A DNA stretch of 64,000 bases from Mikania micrantha (lineage: Eukaryota > Streptophyta > Magnoliopsida > Asterales > Asteraceae), in NCBI GenBank assembly GCA_009363875.1, contig CM018680.1, positions 120,663,027-120,727,026 of the forward strand, written 5' to 3'. The translations under genes and the position numbers were made by a program. Below are positions 33,485 to 44,511 of the stretch, piece by piece. A model generated the notes under the pieces. That model was not told the DNA's origin. It worked only from the letters and a program-made list of their open reading frames with translations, and did no database searches. Position 1 is the first letter of the stretch, and each line of letters opens with the position of its first letter.

Positions 33485-34258
33485 TGTAACATCTGTGCCG
33501 GAAACGTCGCCGGAACAGTGAGCTGGATAGTAAACGCACAACAACTCAGGTACAAACTACGTAAACTATTGTTATGCTACTAATATCATGATGCTTGATA
33601 TTAAACTATTATGCTATTGCTTTTGTAATCTGATTAAACTTAACAGTTTAACAGTTAGAAACATGTCAGACAACACAGTGTTGAAACATAGATACTTGAA
33701 TTGATGCTATAGTGTATAAACGTATGCGAGGTTAAACAAAACAATCACATAACGGTTGTTGTTACAGAATGCTAAACAGACGAGTTATTCATATAGGTGA
33801 CGATCTGTACGAATGATTCTGAACAGTAGAGAACAAGAATCAGAAAGCCGAACCATCGTCGTGTTCGTTCGAATGACGATTCGAACGAATACGCGCGATG
33901 GTGACGCGTTCTGACGAAACGAAAACGAAGAACGATACGAACGGTAATAATTTTAAGGAAATATAACATTTCATATTTTACAATTTTGAAACTCATCACA
34001 AATGAAATTAAACCAAACTATTTAATAAATCGCGAACAAAAAAAAATTATTTAAACGCGTAAAAATAAATAAATAAATAATAAAATTCGATAAATAAATC
34101 AATACAACGATATTTAAAATAATTTCTAACAATAATTGTATTTTAAACATCCTAAAATAATCATTTTTATTTTAAAAGCGTAAAACTACGCGTTACGTTC
34201 CGGAAACGCAACGAAAACGCGAACCGAGCAACAAAAACGAACCCGAACTCACTCGGGG

Positions 34259-34266
34259 TATAAATA
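34259..34266 (+). promoter_or_regulatory. TATA-like box in the E3 LTR
   Basis: tataaata followed about 35 bases later by a CT-rich leader (cttcatctctctc), the usual layout of a plant LTR promoter. Confidence 0.55.
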
Positions 34267-34718
34267 CCCTTAATGAGTTCAACCAACTCATTTTCTCATC
34301 TTCATCTCTCTCTAAAAACCCTAATCCCGGTTTTTGGTTCCATCACCATTTTTGAACTTCAAATCACCATATCTCCTTCAAATCTCAACGAAATCAAGTG
34401 GTTCTTGAGCCTAATCGAAGATCTCGACCTCCCCTACACGAAAGTACAACCGATCTGGGTTGGAATCCATCTGAAACGAGGTAATCAGTGAAGAAAGGTA
34501 GCGATTTTTAGGGTTTTCTACAAACGCGACAAAAACCGAACTTTAGCCGGTTTAAAACACCCATTTTTCGACCCATACACCTTCTAAATGAGTTTACTCA
34601 TCTAAACCCACTCAAAACGACTGTATATACGACTATACCCCGAAATCGTCTTCTCCCATGGCTGAAAACCCGTTCCGGCGAATGGCCCATGAGTATGAGC
34701 CATTCGGCCGAATGAGTC

Positions 34719-34887
34719 GGGAGTATGAGAAGGGAGTATGAGTCGGGAGTATGAGAAGGGAGTATGAGAAGGGAGTATGAGTCGGGAGTATGAGAAGGGA
34801 GTATGAGTCGGGAGTATGAGACGGGAGTATGAGTCGGGAGTATGAGTCGCGAGTATGAGTCGGGAGAATGAGCCGAGAGAATGAGCC
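34719..34887 (+). repeat. 13 bp minisatellite (gggagtatgagtc), about 13 copies
   Basis: Units gggagtatgagtc and gggagtatgagaa alternate irregularly; the last two are ggagaatgagcc types. Length multiples of 13 leave frames open in several registers, so open frames here are artefacts. Confidence 0.9.
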
Positions 34888-35331
34888 ATTCGGGTGACTC
34901 ATTCGGGCGAATGACTCATTCGGGACTCATTCGGGAGACTCATTCGGCGACTGACTCATTCGGGACTCATTCGGGTGAACACTCATTAGCATGAGCCATT
35001 CTTATGAAAATCACAAAAATGAGTCATTTTCACTACACCAACTCAATTAACAACTCAGATTTCAAAAAGAACAATCAAATAAGGGATCGTAACTCAATTA
35101 ACATTTAATCAAACACAGGACTGTGAATACAACATCAGTACGATAACAGCGAGCGCGTGCATTCTTGAGTCTTAGTCAACCACTACAACAACAAGGTGAG
35201 TTCATCGTCCCTTTTCAAACTATTTTGAGTTTTACTTCGAGACTGAGAAGCATGTTAAACCTTTTAATCAAATGTTTAACTGTTGCAAATATGCTTTTAT
35301 ACTTACTCAAACTATTAATGCTAAATGCTAA

Positions 35332-35775
35332 AGCTACGGGTTATGCTACAAACTAATGCTATGTGTTTATGCTACAAACTAATGCTACGGGTTATGCTAC
35401 AAACTAATGCTATGGGTTTTGCTACAAACTAATGCTACGGGTTATGCTACAAACTAATGCTACGGGTTATGCTACAAACTAATGCTACGGGTTATGCTAC
35501 AAACTAATGCTACGGGTTATGCTACAAACTAATGCTACGGGTTATGCTACAAACTAATGCTACGGGTTATGCTACAAACTAATGCTACGGGTTATGCTAA
35601 AACCTAATGCTACGGGTTATGCTAAATGCTAATGCTACGAGTTATGCTAAATTCTAATGCTATGGGTTATGCTAAATGCTAATGCTACGGGTTATGCTAA
35701 ATGCTAATGCTACGGGTTATGCTAAATGCTAAACCTACGGGTTGTGCTAAATGCTAATGCTACGGGATTATACCA
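35332..35775 (+). repeat. 25 bp minisatellite, about 17 copies
   Basis: Unit gctacgggttatgctacaaa plus ctaat. The central copies are nearly identical; the right-hand copies change to 'gctaaatgctaat'. Confidence 0.92.
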
Positions 35776-35896
35776 GATGTTTAATGCTAATAATTCTATG
35801 CTAATGCTACATACTCACACACTAAGTGCTTAAAATGCTCGGAATGCTTTAAACTTTGTATACTCTATATGCTTGCCATGCTAAAACAACGGTTTG

Positions 35897-36225
35897 GCCT
35901 CTCAGTGCTCGCCCTACCGGTTGTGAAGCTAGTACTTGTGCACAAGTTACGTAAATGCTGAACTATTTGAATGCTATAAACTTGTATGCTAAAACTATTG
36001 GCTATGGAAGAACAATAGTTGGTCTCTCAGTGCTTGCCTTCATGTGTTCTTCCTAGTCGGGACTTGAAGAACAATAGTTGGTCTCTCAGTGCTTGCCTTC
36101 ATGTTTTCTTCATAGTCGGGACTAGAAGGCACCTACTATGGTCTCTCAGTGCTTGCCATAGGGTGTCCTTCATGGTCTGATACGAGGAAACTGACTGATG
36201 GCCTCTCAGTGCTTGCCATATAGTG
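35897..36225 (+). repeat. Spaced repeat of ggtctctcagtgcttgcc
   Basis: Five copies of ggYctctcagtgctYgcc at irregular 50-130 bp spacing, with short variable text between, some with 'gaacaatagtt' in front. Confidence 0.75.
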
Positions 36226-37101
36226 TTTCCCACAACTACTTACTCAGGTGATCAGTAACTAGGACGATACTGGTGATCCTTAGTTGACTTTGTGTCATCA
36301 TGGGAATCCTCTATCTCCCCCTAAGTTGCTAATGACACCTAGTGCTGGTATGGATTGATACTGGATTCCTTCGAGCATTCAGTTGTCTATTCTGGTGACT
36401 CACAAGCTAAACTCACTGATGCTATGGGTAAACTTACATACAAAATGCTTAAACGATAATGGGGAAAAGAGATTGGATGGTAGGTAAAATGCTTAATTAT
36501 CATTAACACCAATGTCCTATGTGGCTTAGTATGTGGTGGGACGGCATCTGGGCGGGTCGTAGGCTCGGCTCAGGGGTATGCCCTATATATAAGCATACCG
36601 AGTTACATGATACAGGTGATGTTAATGAGGTTAAGGTTTTACTGGAAAGGTTTGCAAAAGCTATTTTTTTAAAACTTAAAACTAAATGAACTCACCAACC
36701 ATTGTGTTGACTTGTTTTCCTTACATGCTTTCTCAGGTGACGTACAAGAATAGACTAAGGCTTCAGGATTGCATGCTAGGCAGCCCAACTAGAGGACCTA
36801 GCAGACTTTTGAAAGCAAAACTTTTGTAGTTGATACGAATCTCTTTTGATATCTTGTACAGATACAAGATAGAAACATTTGATTCTTTTGGATAGGTTTA
36901 CTTAGTTAAATTATCAAACATTGATATTGTAATTTAACTTTGTAATCCTAATTTAAATGCTATTTGTGCTTTAGATATTCTTAACATTGATGCTATGTAA
37001 ACAATCTGATCAACACGATTATCACTCACGATATCACGCCCCGGGAACCTTCCGCCCGGCGGGGAAGTCGATCCGTCCCGCCGGCTCGGGGTGTGACAGA
37101 T

Positions 37102-37113
37102 TGGTATCAGAGC
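37102..37113 (+). promoter_or_regulatory. Primer binding site of E3
   Basis: tggtatcagagc three bases after the LTR end. Confidence 0.9.
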
Positions 37114-37266
37114 TCAAGGTTATAGAGAATAATAGGTCATTTACTTAAATGGTTTGGCCTAGACTATAACTTAGGGACCCTCATGTAGAGAACTTAGGAT
37201 TATGTTTGCATTATGTTTTCTGCATTCGATCACTGCACTAACCAAATTCTTTTGGTTATGATCAGA

Positions 37267-37700
37267 ATGCCGCCGAGAAAACAACCGACTTCGCAAGTCT
37301 CTGCACCTCACTCATCTACTCCTACACCACCAGATTCACCACCGCCACCGCCATCTCCTCCTCCTCCACACTCTCCACCGCCGGGCTCAAGCACTGTTCA
37401 GATGATAGATCCTGCCACTGTCGCTTTGGCGACGCTTCTGAGCACTCAGCTGACAAGTCAACTGAAGGATGTCATCCCAGAGATGATAAACAGGATTCAA
37501 GGCCATGGCAACACTTCTGGCCATACTACAGGAGAGGCTAGTGGAAACACTAGTCATACTTCAGACTGATCCTACAAGTCCTTTGTAGGATGCAAACCCC
37601 CAAGTTTCACCGGTGCTGAAGGAGCTGTTGGATTAATCCAATGGCTAGAAAAGATGGAGAACACTCTGGACATAAGCTACTGTTCACCTGAAAAGGTGTT
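37267..37700 (+). pseudogene. Truncated gag of E3
   Basis: Starts MPPRKQPTSQ with a Pro-rich segment (PPPPPSPPPPHSPPPG) and reaches TGA at about 37567. The same frame then continues with the gag core pattern (YKSFVGCKPPSF, GAEGAVGLIQWLEKMEN) until about 37700, where similarity ends. So it carries one nonsense codon and a truncation. Equivalent to the region around 10660-10790 of E2. Confidence 0.8.
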
Positions 37701-37818
37701 TACATGGCAAATTTTTATTAGCTGAAATGAGTTATTTAGTTACAGATAATATGAGTTGTATTTTAATCACAATCCTACACATGCACTCGCGTACGCACAT
37801 ACAAATATATATGTAGGG

Positions 37819-38217
37819 GATGGACATTTTGAAAACCTCCTTTAGTTGAAAAAACTTTGAAAACCTTGAAAAAAACAATGTAAACAAAGCTAATTTTTTT
37901 TGCATTTTTATAACATCATTAGGGTCAATTTTATAAAAAAAATGAAAAAACGCCAACCAAATTTTTTTTAGAAAATAATTTGCAAACGATGTAACACAGA
38001 CATAACACAGCTATATAGATCTGGAAGAAGGAATTACTTCTATGTTACATCGTTTACAAATTTTTTTAAACATTTGGTCAGCGGTTTTTTTATGTTTTTT
38101 TATAAAAACAACCTAATAATGTTACAAAACTATAAAAAAGAAACTAAAAAAAACTTTTTTAAATAGGCTTTTTTCTAATGTTTTCTCAACTTAAAGGGGT
38201 TTCTATTTTATACATCC
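37819..38217. mobile_element. Foldback element (long inverted repeat)
   Basis: Arms of about 180 bp: left 37819-38000, right 38041-38217, around a short spacer. Matching landmarks read inward: cattag/ggtca vs cattattaggttg, aacgccaaccaaa vs accgctgaccaaa, and gcaaacgatgtaaca vs gtaaacgatgtaaca. No coding sequence. Transcribed, it would form a long hairpin. No convincing target duplication found. Confidence 0.8.
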
Positions 38218-38220
38218 ATA

Positions 38221-38678
38221 TCTATCTATTATAATAAATAAAAGTTTTTTATGGACACATGTCACCTCCCTAGAGCACGTCAACTTTAATTTTCACGTCT
38301 CTCTCTCCTATTAAATACATCTTATAAAAACCATAATTCATAATATTAAATATTAAATATACTTTTATATATTTTAAAATTAAAAAAAAGCTTTTTTCAT
38401 ATATTAATATTAAAAAAAATTTAAAAAAAAATCAAATTATTATAAAATATAAAATTTCAAAAACAGTTTTTCAAAATTACATGTTTAAAGAAACAAAGTT
38501 TAAAACACTTAGTATTTAAATAAAAAATATAATTATTTTATTACTTAAAGTATTAAATATATAAAATTAATCACATGCCATTTTAAATATCATCTTATAG
38601 TATTTAAATTTTAATTGATAATTATTTATCATACTTTTTTTCTTCAATCCGTGTAATATACACGGGGTACTAACCTAG
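38221..38678 (+). mobile_element. Non-autonomous Helitron (458 bp)
   Basis: Begins A/TCTATCTATTATAATAAATA and ends with a perfect 7 bp stem hairpin (ccgtgta ata tacacgg) followed by 9 bases and CTAG/T, inserted between A and T. These are the standard plant Helitron ends. AT-rich, no coding capacity. It starts 3 bp after the foldback element. Confidence 0.88.
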
Positions 38679-39661
38679 TAATATATATAGGAAGGATCAC
38701 ATACAAAACATTTTTTATGTGAGAATGGCATAATGGATTTTGTGTCCAAGAAATTAATCAATGATTAATATCTAATGGCTCCCGCCTTCTAAAATCTAAC
38801 AACTTTTAAATATTTAATCGAATAAATTTTAAATGCTTAATCATTTTTTTGAAAAAATTATACCATAAAATAGAGAATTTTATTATATTTAATTTGAGTA
38901 TAGTATTGCTATAGTTTTTTTTGTTTTGTTTTGGATTTTGTTTATACAGTCTGTGATTATTGTTACGTGATTATCCAGTTGGTTTTGAGCATGCTTGTTA
39001 AATGATAGTGCATGATTTTATAACGCGGTATGTAAATTTATACTACCTTCATCCAGATGACGTATGTCAAATTCTGATAGCTTCATACGTTTCTCATGAT
39101 TTTTGCCATTTCTAAATTAACTACCCTCCCACCAGTTTTACTTCCATATATCAAGATTTTCATCAAACGTATAGATGTTAATTTATTTTTAACCATGAAG
39201 GAGTCAAAGTCTATTAATGTGGGCTCGATCGCATGCGAGTGATGGGATATTGAAAATGATATGTTTATTATCCGTTTATTTAATATTTTATTTGGGAGAG
39301 TAGTCCAACTTACAAAATTGCCGTAATTTATTAATCGTTAAATATTTAAAATTAAAACGGTGACAAAAAATAAACAATTAAGATTGGATGATCGTAATCG
39401 AAGCATGGGCACACCACCATGTGAAATAGCATGCGATGGGCCTGCTGGGTGCGGGTGCCATATGTCCCCTGCTACATTACAACTTAATTTGCACATGTCT
39501 GTCTTATTAATACCTTATGATATTAACTCCTCCCCCGAATACAATATTATTATTATTATTAACTGTTGCTTTTGTGTATTATTAATACTGTTGAATATTG
39601 TTATATTTATTATCATTACCATCATCATCGTCATTAGCATCGTCATCGTCGTTACTATTAC

Positions 39662-39695
<34 letters not shown>

Positions 39696-40154
39696 TTGTT
39701 GATTCCAACACTTTATTTAGATTGAAAATATGAGTTTCGTTGTACATATAGTATGATAAAATGTTGATGGGTTTTCTTAACTAAAAATACACGTAAATTT
39801 GGATCATTTCACAACTGATAAGTATAATTGATTTCTTTATACTAAATTTGGTCTTAAAAGATGTTTAATAATGATAATATTATTTTTAATTCTGTTTACA
39901 GAAAAAAAAAATCGTCTCATTTCATAAAAAATAATAGTTTAAATTTTATCTCTTGCAAGTTGCATCGAAATAGCATCCGGATTTGAACCGGAGAAAAAGG
40001 AAAGTTTATGCATTGACCCACTACACAATAAGCTATAAAGCTTAATAGAATGCATGAAGTATATCTTTTTGTCTGACTTCTAGAATGTAAAGTAATTTTC
40101 TTATAATATAATTTGAGTTGCTACATGTATGCTTTTCATATGCTTTCTATTAAA
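38679..40154. other. AT-rich intergenic region with ATT microsatellite
   Basis: No supported gene. Microsatellite of att/atc units at about 39541-39702 (imperfect left, pure att at 39656-39690). The open frame across it is a repeat artefact. Confidence 0.5.
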
Positions 40155-40509
40155 CTAGGTTTATTCACCCCGCGCGTTGCGGCAGGTTATCACAGTACAC
40201 TCTCGAGAACGAGTATTATATATCAGTTGCAGAAACATAAGTTACATAACAAAAACAAATATTTCATTACAAACTCTATACAAATATTTCTAAAAACATA
40301 AAATCATACAAAATTCTCACAAATATGTTACAAAAATAATAGATAAAATTACTCACAAATCCTTCTTACCGCGTGACCAATTGTTTGTATTAAAACAAAT
40401 ACCCAGATCTCCATGCAAATATCTGAATTTAATAAAAACATAAATCTTTAAGCAAATTTCACAATTTTAATACCTTCATCTTCGTTTACCACTTTTGAAA
40501 GTTAAAAAA
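40155..40509 (-). mobile_element. Helitron 3' portion (copy A), interrupted by the Tat element
   Basis: On the minus strand the end is a hairpin (ccgcaacgcgcgg), 11 bases, then CTAG/T at 40155-40158. About 350 bp match the copy at 51182 (shared acataagttacata, aaacataaaatcatacaaaa, ttactcacaaa). The Tat element inserted at 40514; the rest should resume at 50876, but I could not locate a 5' end. Confidence 0.6.
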
Positions 40510-40514
40510 AGAAC

Positions 40515-41230
40515 TGTTTCGAGTAAAAATTAACAAGATTAACTTTTAGCAAAACCGAATTAGAAAAGTGGGGTATTGTGTGTAACAAACAAATATGTTG
40601 AATATACTGAGGATATGTTCAGGATATCCCTGAATATCCCTGAGGATATTTGAATATACCAAACAGAAAAATAGCAATACACACGAAATTTATACGAGGA
40701 AAAGCCTTTAATCCCTTAGGATTGCCGGCATAAAAACCTCGGGAGGTGACAATCGTCACTCTGCCTAGTATTATTAATAATCAAATCAAGATAATACAAT
40801 AGAAAGAGCACAATGTAATCGATACTATAATGCTAAATTAGTGAATGTTGTGTGTTCGTTCGATCGCCAGTGTCCTATATCGATTCATTGCCTCAATATT
40901 TATACTACAAATCTATAAAAGACGTTTAGTAACGTTCACAAGTCAGTTCCTATTATTCCGGCACGTTTTCATCATGGAAGACCTCTTCAAATCAGCCACT
41001 TCCCATTTTCTTCATAGTGGTCAAAGCTATTTGCATCACGTTTCCTTAATAATAGGAGCAGTCAATATTCAACCTGAAATTTCCTGAAATCTCGCAATAA
41101 AGATTAAATAACAGAGATAATTGTTAGTAATATTCATATTCTGAAAATATCCCTGATCCCGAAATATCCTGGATCCTGAAATATCCCGGATCCTGAAATA
41201 TCCTGAATGAGGATATTTTGGCGCCTAACA
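40515..41230 (-). repeat. 3' LTR of E4 (716 bp)
   Basis: On the plus strand runs tgtttcgag to gcgcctaaca. Has one more 17 bp unit (atcctggatcctgaaat type, near 41170) than the other LTR. The antisense ORF reads away from this LTR, so its promoter is probably here. Confidence 0.93.
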
Positions 41231-41242
41231 ATTGCCCCCAAT
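41231..41242 (-). promoter_or_regulatory. Polypurine tract of E4
   Basis: Read on the minus strand: attgggggcaat directly before the 3' LTR. Confidence 0.8.
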
Positions 41243-41487
41243 TTTACAGCGTTAATGTTTACAGCTGTAAAATTCAAAGATAAAATTTAAATTTCAAATT
41301 TTAAATCAACGGTTGCGAGATTGAAGGGACGGTTAGATTGCGAGGAGGTTACTGTAGGGATGTCAGAAAACTGTACATATAATGATCACGATATCCTCCT
41401 TTCAAATCACTTATCCTTTTCCGATCGTCTTCTCCGGTAAGTTTACTCCAATTTCTCTGTTATTTCTTAACTTTAATTTAGTAAAAA

Positions 41488-43078
41488 ATGTCGCATTCTT
41501 CTTCTTCCTCCGAAGATAGTGATTTCTTTGATCAGAATATTCTTCCGTACACTGATCAAAACGCATGCACATTTGATGATGATCACATTGAGGTTATGCA
41601 ATCCTCTCGAGCTTTTTCTGAAGAAACCGTTTTTCGTAGATATGATCCTGCCTTAAAAGCTGACCATAGTTCAAACAAATGGGTTTGTTTTCCTGAATAT
41701 CCATTCTCTTTAGGTCTATCTTTTCCTTTTCCCACTTTGATTTCTGAGTTCTTTCGAATCACTCGACTATGCTATCCTCAACTCATGCCAATGGGTTGGC
41801 GATTACTCGTTACTCTCCATAAACTAAACCATAAGTATGGTCTCAACATCGGAGTTGCCGAAATTTCTTCATCATATCAACTTCGTACTCATGGGTATTC
41901 CCGTTTTTTACTTCATAGACGGCCTGGTGCTCCTATTTTGGTCCATGGGGTTACCATGAATGAGGAGGAATGGCGAGACAAGTTTTTCTTTGTTAAAAGA
42001 AGTTCTATCCCTGGGGGAATTTCTCTTCCTGTTAGTTGGTTATTGAAGGGTAGGATATTTTAATTTTTTATTAACACTGTTTGAATTTTTACTAATTAGT
42101 TTTTGTTTCCTTTTTAATTATAGCACCGAAGTTTGAATCATTGATTACTGAGAATCAAGATACTCAGCAAAAAATCCAGTCATTATTGAGGATCGAGGAG
42201 AGGGAGCGAAAGTTTGTACCCTCATCAAAGGAAAATATCCCTATTTCATCTTCATCTCACAGTGTTTCTTCAGAACAATCGCAAGCTCTGATGACATCAG
42301 GTATCCTTGAGTTAGTTTTAATGTTTGGATTATTCTCTACTGTTATTTTATTTTTATTTGTTTGTTTAGAATCGGCTTTTGATCTTGAGGATCTCACTGA
42401 TTTCCTTACCATCAAAAAAGAAAAAATCAGCCCTGTTCCTCCAAAGGCCAAGATAATGCACACTCGCTCTACCAAAACCTCAAAGAAACACAAAGGCGCC
42501 GACACCATCAACGTGGATGATATCCCCGATTTTCCTGCAGTTGATCTTCTCCACAAGGTATATCTCTTTTTATTAGATTCTCCTGAAAACTATATCCTCA
42601 AATTATTCCTATTGCACAGGTTATCTCGAAGATATCAAGCGACAAGGAAGCATATGAAAAACAAATCGAGGATATCGAGGACCAGAGAAAGATCGCTGCT
42701 GCCAAGGCCAATTATTATGAGAAGGATAATTCCAAGCTCAAAAAGCAAATCAAAGATAATGACGCCGCCCATAAGCTGAAGATAAAGGAAATCATTGAGG
42801 GGACGAAGAAGTCTGCTGCTGTCGCTATCCTCAAAGCAAAGATTCAAATGGCAGAGAAGTCAAAACAGGAGGGCTCGGACTTATGGGATAAGGACCTTGC
42901 CGACTGGAGCAAAGTTTTGGCCAAGCTGACTGGGGATATGGCGGAGACTTCTGATGCGGCAGCGAAGACGGCGAGCATGGTGGAGACCAGCAAGGTGGCA
43001 GGAGGTGAGGATGTCGGAGCTGATGGAGGTGAAGGTGGTGTGGTGATGGGCGATGAAGATAGAGTTGCTAAGGTCTGA
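41488..43078 (+). CDS. Antisense ORF of the Tat element, four exons
   Basis: Lies opposite to gag-pol, between pol and the 3' LTR. Four exons join in phase with GT-AG introns: 41488-42049, 42124-42300, 42370-42557, 42620-43078 (1386 bases, 461 residues). N-terminal part (about 1-190) has the pattern of the plant 'putative gypsy type transposon' domain (Transposase_28 type): FPFPTLISEFFRITRLCYPQL, PMGWRLL, and a conserved WRDKFFFV block. The middle is Lys/Ser-rich with a basic stretch (TRSTKTSKKHK). The C-terminal part (about 310-400) is a Lys/Glu/Ala coiled coil, then an acidic, Gly-rich tail. Antisense ORFs of this kind are known from Retand-type Tat elements; their role is unknown. No stop or frameshift in any exon, while gag-pol has four. 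Upstream tetranucleotide-rich leader includes CT-rich 41400-41450. Splicing is predicted, not shown. Confidence 0.82.
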
Positions 43079-44511
43079 GCCCATTGTGTTTGTGGTTCTT
43101 GTTCTCATTTTATGTGGTTCTTTGTTAAACAATATTTTGGTGTTAAGTCCCTTTATGGGCAGACAATTTAAGAAGCTTTAGGTGGAGGGATCATGTATTT
43201 ACATGGCGAAGTCTGGTATATTTGCTTAGTATGGTTAATGTTTAGTTTAGTAGTTTGACTAATGAATGCTTTCAGAACATTATGATTTGTGCCATATCCT
43301 AAAATTTTGTTTAATTAAGTTATTCCCATTGTAACCTATTGTTTAAGTTTCTTGAAAATTATATCTTAAATGTACAGGTGTTAAGGATATTGTTGTAATA
43401 TAGGCAAATTCTAATTTTGAAAATACTCATTCGAAACCATATTTCAGGATCAGATAAATGTAATTAAAAATAAAGATATGAAATAAGAAATAAATACCAA
43501 TTCCTTGAATGAGTAGATTTATTTTCAAAACTCTTCTTATCCTTGTTGGGATAATGTAGAATTTACATACCTTAATATCCTTGGATGAATTATGAACATA
43601 CTCATATAATATCCTGAAATAGTTTTCAATTTCGAATCCATATCTTCAATATCCTTATGTATGTTAAAAGTTGACGAGATATCTTTAAATATCTTTGAAT
43701 GCTAATCCCTGCACACATTTAACAAACAAGAAAGATTGGGATAATCCCAATATACTGGCGACAAGGCCGAAAATACTGGCGACAAGGCCGATTATACTGG
43801 CGACTAAGGCCGAAAATACTGGCGACTATGGCCGGAATACTGGCGACTATGGCCGGAATACTGGCGACAAGGCCGATTATACTGGCGACTAAGGCCGAAA
43901 ATACTGGCGACAAGGCCGAGAGATACTGGCGACTAAGGCCGGAATGCTGGCGACTAAGGCCGGGATACTGGCGACTAGGCCGGAATTCGGTGGATCCCTG
44001 GTGATAGTCTTTGAAAATGAAATTGTCAGCCACTCAGCGTGTACTGGTCCCAAAATCTCCAACTATACCGGGATATTACGGAGGATCCATAGTTATAACC
44101 CTTGATAATGAAATTGTCAGCCACTCAGCGTGTACTGGTCCCATTATCTTGGATTATAGCAGGATATACGTGCGCTAGTGGCGAGAGTATGAACCCTTAG
44201 TCTTTAAAGGTCTTTTGAGTTTTGATTTCAGGTCAAAACTTTGCAGCTAGACATAAAGTCAGTGCGGGGTCTTCATCAAGTTTTGATTTCAGGTCAAAAC
44301 TTGGGCTGAGACATATAGCCTCATATCTTCTCCAGCTATTCCTGCAAAAACATAGAATATTTTTGCAAAGGTAGGCATTAGGGATCCCTAAGCCTCTCCA
44401 ATGCTTGAGTTAGTATCAGGATAATTTGAGAATGTATATCAGGATATAATAGTAGGGATATATAAGATTTTTGCGAGAAATAATCATGTAGAGTAAATAT
44501 TCTAGTGAGAT
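43079..44511. other. Non-coding 3' region of E4
   Basis: Between the antisense ORF and pol. Holds the minisatellite at 43753-43985, a roughly 100 bp direct duplication around 'gaaattgtcagccactcagc' (44020 and 44112), and a repeated 'gttttgatttcaggtcaaaa' (44218, 44279), itself partly palindromic. No coding function seen. Confidence 0.6.
43753..43985. repeat. About 20 bp minisatellite (atactggcgactaaggccga), 11 copies
   Basis: Units of 19-22 bp; the variable parts are 'acaagg', 'actaagg' and 'actatgg', and the joint 'aaa', 'tt' or 'gga'. Frames over it are artefacts. Confidence 0.9.

Larger units (their letters stand above)
33485..37098 (+). repeat. 5' LTR of E3
   Basis: Ends cggggtgtgaca at 37098, followed by a primer site. 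The start tgtaacatctg at 33485 is inferred. Contains a TATA-like box at 34259-34266, a 13 bp minisatellite (34719-34887), a 25 bp minisatellite (35332-35775) and a repeated ggtctctcagtgcttgcc motif (35897-36220). Confidence 0.7.
33485..37700 (+). mobile_element. 5' fragment of a third chromovirus (E3)
   Basis: LTR of about 3.6 kb (33485-37098), primer site and the first part of gag; the rest of the element and the 3' LTR are absent. The LTR end (gaactcaccaaccattgtgttgac, then tttctcaggt) resembles the E2 LTR at 8830-8880, so E3 belongs to a related Tekay-type family. Sequence similarity to gag stops near 37700. Confidence 0.8.

Noticed and set aside
34602..34902. Minus-strand frames rich in Ser, Tyr and Leu-Ile-Leu-Pro repeats
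   Set aside because: Direct result of the 13 bp minisatellite, which leaves several registers open.
39360..39725. 121-codon frame ending in Ile repeats
   Set aside because: Its second half is the ATT microsatellite, and the first half has no recognisable pattern.
40845..41087. 80-codon frame present in both E4 LTRs (also 50502-50744)
   Set aside because: Lies fully in the LTR, has no known domain, and is read against the element; likely chance.
43695..44033. Frames over the atactggcgac repeat
   Set aside because: Artefacts of the 20 bp minisatellite.
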